Source: Paraburkholderia bannensis NBRC 103871 (GTDB lineage: Bacteria; Pseudomonadota; Gammaproteobacteria; Burkholderiales; Burkholderiaceae). From it: 64,000 nt of DNA. The notes below the pieces were generated by a model. That model ran no database searches, had not been told where the DNA came from, and saw only the letters and a list, made by a program, of their open reading frames with translations. The stretch lies in assembly GCF_000685015.1 (NCBI RefSeq), contig NZ_BAYA01000004.1, forward strand, positions 62,001 through 126,000. Direction: 5' to 3'. Position numbers and translations under genes: made by a program. Shown here one piece after another: positions 9,625 through 18,494 of the stretch. Position 1 is the stretch's first letter, and each line of letters starts with the position of its first letter.

Positions 9625-10767
9625 ATGTTCAGTTTCTTCAAACGACTCCGGGGCTCGAAGGGCGCCGGGAACGACGCAGCCGAAGCCGCGCACGACGAAG
9701 CCCACGAGGCCAATGAGGCCGACGTAGCGCAGGAAGCGCCTGCCTCGCCCGCCGCGATCGAGCCGCGCGCGCCGCAAGCTGCCGCACCCAGCGAACTCAA
9801 CGCCATCGACGAAAGCGAATTCGACACCGTCGAGATCGTCCCGCCGCCCGCTCCTGACGCGGGCGCCAAGCAGTCCTGGCTGTCGCGCCTGCGCTCGGGT
9901 CTGTCCAAGACGGGTTCAAACATCCAGAGCATCTTCGTCAACGCGAAGATCGACGACGATCTCTACGAAGAGCTCGAAACGGCGCTGCTGATGTCCGACG
10001 CAGGCGTGGACGCGACCGAATATCTGCTCGAAGCGCTGCGCCAGAAAGTGCGCGCCGAACGCCTGACCGAAGCGCCGCAGGTGAAAACCGCACTGCGCCA
10101 GCTGCTGATCGACCTGCTCAAGCCGCTTGAGCGCTCGCTGATGCTGGGCCGCGCGCAGCCGCTCGTCATGATGATTGCGGGCGTCAATGGCGCGGGCAAG
10201 ACCACCAGCATCGGCAAGCTCGCCAAGCATCTGCAAAGCTTCGACCAGAGCGTGCTGCTGGCCGCCGGCGACACTTTCCGCGCCGCCGCGCGCGAGCAGC
10301 TCACGATCTGGGGCGAGCGCAACAACGTGACGGTCGTGCAGCAGGAAAGCGGCGACCCGGCTGCGGTGATCTTCGACGCTGTGAACGCGGCACGCGCACG
10401 CGGCATCAACGTCGTGATGGCCGATACGGCCGGTCGCCTGCCGACGCAGTTGCACCTGATGGACGAGTTGAAGAAGGTCAAGCGCGTGATCGGCAAGGCC
10501 TTCGAAGGCGCACCGCACGAAGTGCTGCTGGTGATCGACGCCAACACGGGTCAGAACGCGCTTACGCAGGTCAAGGCTTTCGACGATGCGCTCGGCCTGA
10601 CGGGCCTGATCGTCACGAAGCTCGACGGCACGGCGAAGGGCGGCATTCTGGCCGCAATCGCGCGTCAGCGTCCGGTGCCGGTGTACTTCATCGGCGTGGG
10701 CGAGAAGGTCGAAGACCTGCAGCCGTTCGTCGCCGAGGAATTCGCCGACGCCCTGCTCGGCGGCTGA
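9625..10767 (+). CDS. ftsY: Signal recognition particle receptor FtsY
   Basis: SRP receptor GTPase that docks ribosome-SRP complexes to the SecYEG translocon. It is 380 residues long. An N-terminal acidic/Ala-rich A domain (about residues 1-85) follows a basic MFSFFKRLRG start. The NG domain carries G1 GVNGAGKTTSIGKLAKHL, G2 DTFRAAAREQL, G3 DTAGRLPTQ and G4 TKLDGTAKGG. It is divergent from rsmD with a 257-bp spacer, and ends in a perfect intrinsic terminator shared with the convergent GST gene. Confidence 0.97.
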   Translation: MFSFFKRLRGSKGAGNDAAEAAHDEAHEANEADVAQEAPASPAAIEPRAPQAAAPSELNAIDESEFDTVEIVPPPAPDAGAKQSWLSRLRSGLSKTGSNIQSIFVNAKIDDDLYEELETALLMSDAGVDATEYLLEALRQKVRAERLTEAPQVKTALRQLLIDLLKPLERSLMLGRAQPLVMMIAGVNGAGKTTSIGKLAKHLQSFDQSVLLAAGDTFRAAAREQLTIWGERNNVTVVQQESGDPAAVIFDAVNAARARGINVVMADTAGRLPTQLHLMDELKKVKRVIGKAFEGAPHEVLLVIDANTGQNALTQVKAFDDALGLTGLIVTKLDGTAKGGILAAIARQRPVPVYFIGVGEKVEDLQPFVAEEFADALLGG

Positions 10768-10793
10768 TCGACCGCTTCGCAGCGCACCAATGC

Positions 10794-10827
10794 AAAGGGC
10801 GCCGTTCTCGCGAACGGCGCCCTTTTT
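10794..10827. terminator. Bidirectional terminator between ftsY and the GST gene
   Basis: AAAGGGCGCCGTTC pairs perfectly with GAACGGCGCCCTTT across a TCGC tetraloop, followed by T runs on both sides. Confidence 0.92.
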
Positions 10828-10852
10828 ACATCGAACTCACGCCAACCAGCGC

Positions 10853-11500
10853 TTATTCGGTATCCGGCTGCACGCCCGGCGCTGCGCGTGCAAAGGCATC
10901 GAGTTGCAGGGCGTAATCGCAGATGCGCTGGATCGTCGGATAGCGCGTCGTGTCGATCTTGAAGCGGTTCGCGTTGTAGACCTGCGGCACGAGGCACAGA
11001 TCGGCGATGGTCGGCGTATCGCCGAAGCAAAGCTTGCCCGTGCGCGGGTCGTTCGCGAGTCGCTCCTCCAGCGTCGCGAAGCCGCTTTCGATCCAGTGCC
11101 GATACCACGCGTCCTTGGCCGCATCGTCCACGCCCAGCGTGTGCTTGAGGTACTTGAGCACGCGCAGGTTGTCGAGCGGGTGGATTTCGCACGCGACCTG
11201 TAGCGCCAGCGAGCGCACATGCGCGCGGTCGGCGGGCGACTTCGGCAGCAGCGGCGGCTCGGGATGCGTTTCCTCCAGGTACTCGATGATCGCGAGCGAC
11301 TGCTGGATCGCGAGGTTGTCGTCGTCGACGAACGTCGGCACGATCGCGTCCGGGTTGATCTTGCGATACTCAGGCTTCAGTTGCTCGCCGCCTTCTCGCA
11401 CCAGATGCACTGGCACGTAGTCGTAGGGCAGGTTCTTCAGGTTCAGCGCAATACGCACGCGATACGACGCCGAACTGCGGAAATAGCTGTAAAGCTTCAT
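10853..11500 (-). CDS. Zeta-class glutathione S-transferase: maleylacetoacetate/maleylpyruvate isomerase
   Basis: A 215-residue zeta-class GST, beginning MKLYSYFRSSASYRVRIAL. Family members isomerise maleylacetoacetate to fumarylacetoacetate (tyrosine catabolism) or maleylpyruvate to fumarylpyruvate (gentisate pathway). The zeta motif SSCxxRVRIAL appears here as SSASYRVRIAL, with alanine in place of the cysteine, which I associate with the maleylpyruvate-isomerase branch. The gene 47 bp upstream on the same strand encodes an FAA-family hydrolase, the enzyme acting next in either pathway. No ring-cleaving dioxygenase is nearby, so the exact substrate is open. Confidence 0.88.
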   Translation of the reverse strand: MKLYSYFRSSASYRVRIALNLKNLPYDYVPVHLVREGGEQLKPEYRKINPDAIVPTFVDDDNLAIQQSLAIIEYLEETHPEPPLLPKSPADRAHVRSLALQVACEIHPLDNLRVLKYLKHTLGVDDAAKDAWYRHWIESGFATLEERLANDPRTGKLCFGDTPTIADLCLVPQVYNANRFKIDTTRYPTIQRICDYALQLDAFARAAPGVQPDTE

Positions 11501-11547
11501 GCTCCTCTCACGCTCCTGGCTGATGGTTTTAGCGGGTGTTATTGGAC

Positions 11548-12246
11548 TTAAGCCACGCGCACGGCAAATTCACCCAGACCGTCCACGCCGCCCGTCATGA
11601 CGTCGCCGCGCTTCACCGCCCCCACGCCTTCAGGCGTGCCGGTGTAGATCAGGTCGCCGGCCTTCAGCTCGAACAGCGTCGAAAGGAATGCGATCGTGTC
11701 GGCAACCGGCCAGATCAGCTGCGAAATATCCGAGCGTTGCTTTTCTTCGCCGTTCACGTTCAGCCAGATCGCGCCCTTGCCGATCTGGCCGACTCGCGCG
11801 ACCGGATGGATCGGGCCGATCGGCGCCGAATGATCGAAACCCTTCGCGGTATCCCACGGGCGGCCGAGCTTTTTCGCTTCGGCCTGCAAATCGCGGCGCG
11901 TCATGTCGAGGCCGAGCGCATAGCCGAACACGTGATCGAGCGCGCTTTCGACGGGAATGTTCTTGCCGCCCTTGCCGATTGCCGCGACGAGTTCCATCTC
12001 GAAGTGCACGTTCTGCGACTGGTCGGGATACGGAAATTCGGCCGTCACGCCGGGCGCGACGTAGAGCACGGCGTCGGCGGGCTTGGCGAAGAAGAACGGC
12101 GGCTCGCGGTTGGGATCGTGGCCCATCTCGCGCGCATGTGCCTCGTAATTGCGGCCAACACAGTAGATGCGGCGCACCGGAAAGCGTGCGTCGCTGCCAG
12201 CGACCGGCACGGCGGCGAGCGGCGCCGGATCGAATACGTAAGTCAT
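11548..12246 (-). CDS. Fumarylacetoacetate-hydrolase family protein (likely fumarylpyruvate hydrolase)
   Basis: The start at the ATG at 12246 has a GGAG Shine-Dalgarno and gives 232 residues (MTYVFDPAPLAAVPV). This is the single-domain FAH type, shorter than the 420-residue tyrosine-pathway enzyme. The motif IYCVGRNYEAHAREMG opens the domain. VHFEMELVAAIGKGG supplies metal-binding acids, and the C-terminal YTGTPEGVGAVKRGD is the family signature. Together with the adjacent zeta GST it forms an isomerase-hydrolase module converting maleylpyruvate to fumarate plus pyruvate (inference). A different beta-diketone substrate is possible. Confidence 0.9.
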   Translation of the reverse strand: MTYVFDPAPLAAVPVAGSDARFPVRRIYCVGRNYEAHAREMGHDPNREPPFFFAKPADAVLYVAPGVTAEFPYPDQSQNVHFEMELVAAIGKGGKNIPVESALDHVFGYALGLDMTRRDLQAEAKKLGRPWDTAKGFDHSAPIGPIHPVARVGQIGKGAIWLNVNGEEKQRSDISQLIWPVADTIAFLSTLFELKAGDLIYTGTPEGVGAVKRGDVMTGGVDGLGEFAVRVA

Positions 12247-12531
12247 CGAAATCTCCGTCTTCTTGATGATGCCAGGTCGCCGACGAGGGAATCGCGCGAG
12301 CGGCGAGGCGCAACGTACGAGTGTAACGCGCAGCGGCATAAGGGCGTCATCACGCGATGGCAACCCGATGGGAGCGGCGCATTACAACGCATCACGCCGA
12401 TGGCGCTGCTGCGACCGTTTCCGCCCTCACTGCGTCCGGTCGCGCCGCGCGGCTCGTGCGATACTCCCCTCATCCCCGATATCCCAAATTGAACGGAGCG
12501 GCGCGCGCCGCCGGCTCCGCACCACGCCGCC

Positions 12532-13521
12532 ATGAACGCCCCCGAATCGACCGGTGCGACCGGTTCCCCCGCTCCCACCGAGACCTTCTCCTGCGCCCGC
12601 TTCATCAAGGAGATTGGCCGCGGGCCGCACGGTGCACGCTCGCTGTCGCCCGATGACACGCACGCGCTCTACGCAGCGATGCTCGACGGCCGCGTGCCTG
12701 AGCTCGAACTGGGCGCCGTGCTGCTCGCCTATCGCCTGAAGGGTGAAACCGCCGAGGAACTGGCCGCGATGCTGGCCGCCGCGCACGCGTCGTTCGCGCC
12801 GCTCGTCGTCGCCGAAGGCGCATATCGTCCGGTATCGATCCCGAGCTACAACGGCGCGCGCAAGCAGCCGAATCTCGTGCCCCTGCTCGCGCTGCTGCTC
12901 GCGCGCGAGGGCGTGCCGACTCTGGTGCATGGCGTCGTGACCGATCCGGGCCGCGTGACGAGCGCTGAAATCTTCGCGGCGCTGAACCGCCCCGCCGTGC
13001 ACGATCACGCGGAAATCGAAGCGCAGCTGGCTGAGCGCAACGTGGCGTTCGCGCCGATCGAAACGCTCGCGCCGCAGGTCGCGCGGCTGCTTGCGTTGCG
13101 CCGGCGCATGGGCGTGCGCAACTCCACGCATACGCTCGTGAAGCTGCTCCAGCCGTTCGCGCAACCGGGCCTGCGGCTGGTGAACTACACGCACCCGCCC
13201 TATCGCGAAAGCCTGAGCGCGCTGTTCGCTGCGCATCCGGACGCGGCAGTTGGCGGCGCATTGCTCGCGCGCGGCACCGAAGGCGAGGCAGTCGCCGATA
13301 CGCGCCGCCAGGTGCAGGTCGACTGGCTGCACGACGGTATCTGCGAAACGCTGATCGAGCCCGAGCGCTCTTCGCCCGATGCCCCCGAAGTCGATCTTCC
13401 CGAGGCTCGAGACGCAGCCACGACGTCCGCGTGGATCGAAGCGGTGCTGCGCGGCGAAGCGCCGGTGCCCGACGCTATCGCGCGTCAGATTGAAACGATC
13501 AAGCGCATCGCGAAACGCTAG
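12532..13521 (+). CDS. ybiB: YbiB/TrpD2-family DNA-binding protein
   Basis: A 329-residue relative of anthranilate phosphoribosyltransferase. YbiB (TrpD2) proteins keep the TrpD fold but are reported to bind nucleic acid rather than act in tryptophan synthesis. The N-terminal helical domain (FIKEIGRGPHGARSLSPDDTHALYAAML) and the RLKGETAEELAAML segment match TrpD's helical part. The NGARKQPNLVPLLALLLARE segment replaces the canonical PRPP loop. It lies upstream of the leuA leader region on the same strand, with about 160 bp to the candidate leuA promoter. The precise role is unknown. Confidence 0.85.
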   Translation: MNAPESTGATGSPAPTETFSCARFIKEIGRGPHGARSLSPDDTHALYAAMLDGRVPELELGAVLLAYRLKGETAEELAAMLAAAHASFAPLVVAEGAYRPVSIPSYNGARKQPNLVPLLALLLAREGVPTLVHGVVTDPGRVTSAEIFAALNRPAVHDHAEIEAQLAERNVAFAPIETLAPQVARLLALRRRMGVRNSTHTLVKLLQPFAQPGLRLVNYTHPPYRESLSALFAAHPDAAVGGALLARGTEGEAVADTRRQVQVDWLHDGICETLIEPERSSPDAPEVDLPEARDAATTSAWIEAVLRGEAPVPDAIARQIETIKRIAKR

Positions 13522-13682
13522 GCGGTCACGCCAAAGTCAACCCGCCCGATCCGCCGAAAGCCGCGCGGAACGGGCGATCCGCGATTCGCGCACGCCTTCG
13601 CCGAACCCTTGCTCAAAACGCATCGGCGCGCTTCGTCGGCCAACTTCCGGCATCTTCGCGCCGGAAATCTGCAAATTCGTTA

Positions 13683-13711
13683 TTGACACGCGCAACCGCC
13701 CTGATTTACAT
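13683..13711 (+). promoter_or_regulatory. Candidate promoter of the leuA leader transcript
   Basis: An exact TTGACA (13683-13688) and TTACAT (13706-13711) are 17 bp apart. A start about 7 bp downstream would fall at or just before the leader-peptide ATG at 13719, implying a leaderless or nearly leaderless message. If so this is unusual; otherwise the real promoter lies further upstream. Confidence 0.5.
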
Positions 13712-13718
13712 TGGACGG

Positions 13719-13790
13719 ATGCGTTCCTTCCCGAACACCCTCCGCATTGCCCACGGCCTACTATCGGCCCTATCGCTACGCCTAGCCTAA
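13719..13790 (+). CDS. leuL: leuA leader peptide (leucine-rich attenuator peptide)
   Basis: A 23-codon reading frame translated MRSFPNTLRIAHGLLSALSL followed by RLA and TAA. It holds six leucines, one CTC and five CTA. CTA is very rare in the GC-rich genes of this window, so five within nine codons (positions 14-22) is striking. The design fits ribosome-mediated attenuation, in which scarcity of charged tRNA-Leu stalls the leader ribosome and favours leuA expression. It follows a TTGACA-type promoter and precedes leuA by about 340 bp. I do not see a classic terminator with a U tract downstream, so the mechanism could be Rho-dependent or translational. Confidence 0.72.
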   Translation: MRSFPNTLRIAHGLLSALSLRLA

Positions 13791-13897
13791 AGCTGGTGTA
13801 GCGCCGCAACGACCACCTCTCCGGTCACCGCGGTCCTCCCAAAGCAGTTCTCGCAGTACCCCAAATCCGCTGTATCTCTACAACCTGTCGTCTGCAT

Positions 13898-13920
13898 TCG
13901 TCCGCTTATCGTTCGGACGA
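13898..13920 (+). promoter_or_regulatory. Hairpin in the leuA leader just before the small gene's ribosome site
   Basis: A perfect 7-bp stem, TCGTCCG and CGGACGA, has a 9-nt loop and ends 5 nt before the GAGG Shine-Dalgarno of the small gene at 13935. It may take part in leader folding or limit translation of the small gene. Inference only. Confidence 0.45.
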
Positions 13921-13934
13921 GTCGCGAGGTCAAA

Positions 13935-15774
<1,840 letters not shown>

Positions 15775-15916
15775 TCGACGCTTTATCCGATCAAGAGTGG
15801 GTTTGCAGTAGCAGTAAAGAAGGAGGCGGCGCCGTTGAGCGCCGGCGGCATAACGGGCCGCTGGCGTGCGCCCGATCCGCTTAAAGAGCGGAATCGGCGG
15901 GTGGACTTACCGGTCA

Positions 15917-16300
15917 TCACTCGATTGCGCAACGCGTCGCCTGCCACGCAACCAGACGCCAGTGGCCATCCTCCTGGGTCTGGATCGCCGTGTAGGCAAT
16001 GGGATAGAGCAACGCGCCGTTGTTCGCTTCCATTTCGATCAGCGCGCGGCCCGAGATCAGACAGGTCTCGCGGCCGACGGGCAGCACATCCTGCGACTGT
16101 ATCTCGATCTGCCGATAGCGGCGGCGGCCCGCCGTGATCGCGTCGATGAACTGCTGTTTGGTCTCGCGCTTGCCGTTCGTGTGCACGAAGGTCGCGCTAT
16201 CCGAAAGCAGTTGCTCCAGCGACGATCCGTCGCCGTCCACCATCGCACGGAACCGCTCGCGCTCCAGACCGCGAATCGCATCGATTACTTTTGCCGCCAT
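15917..16300 (-). CDS. DUF4440/SnoaL-like nuclear transport factor 2 family protein
   Basis: A 127-residue single-domain alpha+beta protein of the NTF2-like superfamily, beginning MAAKVIDAIRGLERERFRAMV. The pattern LEQLLSDSATFVHTNGKRETKQQFIDAI, with ALIEMEANNGALLYPIAYTAI strands and the final DGHWRLVAWQAT, is typical of DUF4440. Such proteins are small enzymes or ligand-binding proteins of unknown substrate. It has an AAGGGG Shine-Dalgarno and appears monocistronic on the minus strand, between leuA and rpoH. Function unknown. Confidence 0.85.
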   Translation of the reverse strand: MAAKVIDAIRGLERERFRAMVDGDGSSLEQLLSDSATFVHTNGKRETKQQFIDAITAGRRRYRQIEIQSQDVLPVGRETCLISGRALIEMEANNGALLYPIAYTAIQTQEDGHWRLVAWQATRCAIE

Positions 16301-16516
16301 TGCTCGAGCCCCTTGTGCACGAGTTCGCGTCGCCCGCCAACTCGCACCGAAGATTTACCCCACGCGTTCCGCTGAAATTTATACCAGGATTTCGCGCAAG
16401 GATACTTGCGATCAAAAGGAGCGCCCCCATATAGGTTCGCGAGCGCACACGCGCGCAGCAATTCGTTCGGGAGAAGCGCGCCGCAATGCCGCAGGGTCGC
16501 ATTTCCCGTGCAGTGC

Positions 16517-16545
16517 TGATGTCTATTGGACAGATCCAGACATCA
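16517..16545. promoter_or_regulatory. Inverted repeat upstream of rpoH
   Basis: TGATGTC (16517-16523) pairs with GACATCA (16539-16545). Inside it TGGA pairs with TCCA around a CAGA tetraloop, leaving a 3-nt bulge. It could be an operator or an RNA hairpin; nothing decides between them. Confidence 0.35.
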
Positions 16546-16559
16546 AAACTCGGGCCAGA

Positions 16560-16587
16560 TTTAAAGCCAATTTAAGTCCCGATTAAG
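16560..16587. promoter_or_regulatory. Triple YTTAAK-like direct repeat with 11-bp period (response-regulator type box)
   Basis: TTTAAA, TTTAAG and ATTAAG start at 16560, 16571 and 16582, each separated by exactly 5 bp. Direct hexamer repeats with one-turn spacing are the binding pattern of OmpR/PhoB-family regulators, and this hexamer resembles the PmrA/QseB box (YTTAAK-N5-YTTAAK). No convincing -10 element follows at the proper distance. Confidence 0.45.
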
Positions 16588-16810
16588 ACCGCCCAGCTAC
16601 GATAGTCTTCGTGGCAAGCATCATTTCGAAGCAGCGCTATTCCAGCCCTTTTTCTTCGCCGTTTCCGTGCAGGAAGCGGTTCCGTTCTAGAGTATTTCCT
16701 CGGCCCGCCGGTGTGTGCGGGCTCTTCCGGGCCGCAAGCCCCGCCCAGCTTGCCAGCCGGTCATTCGCTGAAACCTATTGAAACAAATTTTTGATAGGAC
16801 GACCGGAATC

Positions 16811-16849
16811 ATGAAGCCCCTACAGACTCCAAGTATTAGCACTCACTGA
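16811..16849 (+). CDS. Possible 12-codon upstream ORF overlapping the CIRCE element
   Basis: An ATG preceded by AGGA about 10 nt upstream opens the frame MKPLQTPSISTH, ending TGA inside the CIRCE inverted repeat. Translation would place a ribosome over the RNA form of the operator. It may be coincidental. Confidence 0.22.
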   Translation: MKPLQTPSISTH

Positions 16850-16862
16850 TTCAGAGTGCTAA
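16836..16862. promoter_or_regulatory. CIRCE element (HrcA operator) upstream of rpoH
   Basis: TTAGCACTC, a 9-bp spacer, then GAGTGCTAA is an exact match to the CIRCE consensus bound by the heat-shock repressor HrcA. It lies 55 bp upstream of the rpoH start codon. The sequence predicts that HrcA represses rpoH transcription at normal temperature and that sigma-32 is made when HrcA is inactivated. hrcA itself is not in this window. Confidence 0.92.
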
Positions 16863-16917
16863 CATCCACCGTGGAGTCGCAGTCTGACTTTTGCAAGATT
16901 CCTGAGGAGTTCGCTAC

Positions 16918-17859
<942 letters not shown>

Positions 17860-17888
17860 TGCCCGCCTGACAGGTTGATCTGTCACCG

Positions 17889-17925
17889 CAAAACCCCGCT
17901 CCCAAAGAGCGGGGTTTTTTCTTTT
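17889..17925 (+). terminator. Rho-independent terminator after rpoH
   Basis: AAAACCCCGCTC pairs with GAGCGGGGTTTT around a CCAAA loop, followed by TTCTTTT. Confidence 0.92.
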
Positions 17926-18197
17926 ATGCGCTGTGGCGGCAGCAACTCAACACGCACACCTTCGCGCCACCGTTTCCCGTTCCCTCATAAGATATTTTCA
18001 AGATGATGCCGCCCTGATCCGGCAAGGGCGACATACATCCTGGCATTCGACCCTGCAAATTTGACCTACAACATTAGGGTTCCGATGCGTTGGCACTGCC
18101 AACATCGCGGCAAAAAAGGGAGAAACGGGCAAGTGCGACCTGGCGATCCGGGCGCGCGTCCCCAGGAACAGGACACCGCAAGGAGCCATCCGTCGCC
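17926..18197. promoter_or_regulatory. Upstream region of the cydPAB operon with a 13-bp palindrome
   Basis: This gap should hold the cydPAB promoter. The clearest element is a perfect palindrome, TTGGCA-C-TGCCAA, at 18090-18102, about 95 bp before cydP. I see no obvious FNR/ANR box (TTGAT-N4-ATCAA) and no clear -35/-10 pair. The regulator is unknown. Confidence 0.35.
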
Positions 18198-18494
18198 ATG
18201 CTCTCCACCTCCGGCCAGGCCCGACGCGCGCATGCCCCGCTCGGCGCTCGCATTCTCCATTGGGTGCGCGGCCCGACTTTCGGCCGCGACATCGCGCTTG
18301 TCCTCGCCTTCAAGCTCGTGCTGCTGATGGCGCTGAAATACGCGTTCTTCAATCACCCGCAAGCCGAAAACATGGCCATGCGCCCCGCCGATGTCGCGCA
18401 GGCGATCCTGTCCGTCCCCGCGCCGGCCACGCGCGCCACACAAACCACGAGTACTCCGACGAACGTAGAACAAGGGGACCACCATGCCCATTAG
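18198..18494 (+). CDS. cydP: Cytochrome oxidase putative small subunit CydP
   Basis: A 98-residue single-span membrane protein: a basic N-terminus (MLSTSGQARRAHAPL), the RDIALVLAFKLVLLMALKYAFF transmembrane helix near residues 30-50, and a Pro/Thr-rich soluble tail ending in histidines. The FKLVLLMALKYAFF segment matches the CydP family found upstream of cydA in beta- and gammaproteobacteria. The start at 18198 has an AAGGAG site somewhat far upstream. Its stop overlaps the cydA start by 11 bp, indicating coupled translation. It may take the place of CydX, which I do not find after cydB. Confidence 0.85.
   Translation: MLSTSGQARRAHAPLGARILHWVRGPTFGRDIALVLAFKLVLLMALKYAFFNHPQAENMAMRPADVAQAILSVPAPATRATQTTSTPTNVEQGDHHAH

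Larger units (their letters stand above)
16301..16917. other. 617-bp intergenic region upstream of rpoH with several regulatory elements
   Basis: This gap separates the divergent DUF4440 gene and rpoH. It contains an imperfect hairpin (16517-16545), three 11-bp-spaced TTTAAG-like hexamers (16560-16587), a 12-codon frame starting at 16811, and a CIRCE operator (16836-16862). I see no protein gene in it. Confidence 0.8.

Noticed and set aside
16795..16812. Sigma-32-type promoter before rpoH (TTGAAA region)
   Set aside because: TTGAAA is present, but the distance to any CCCCAT-like -10 is wrong, so autoregulation by sigma-32 is not supported.
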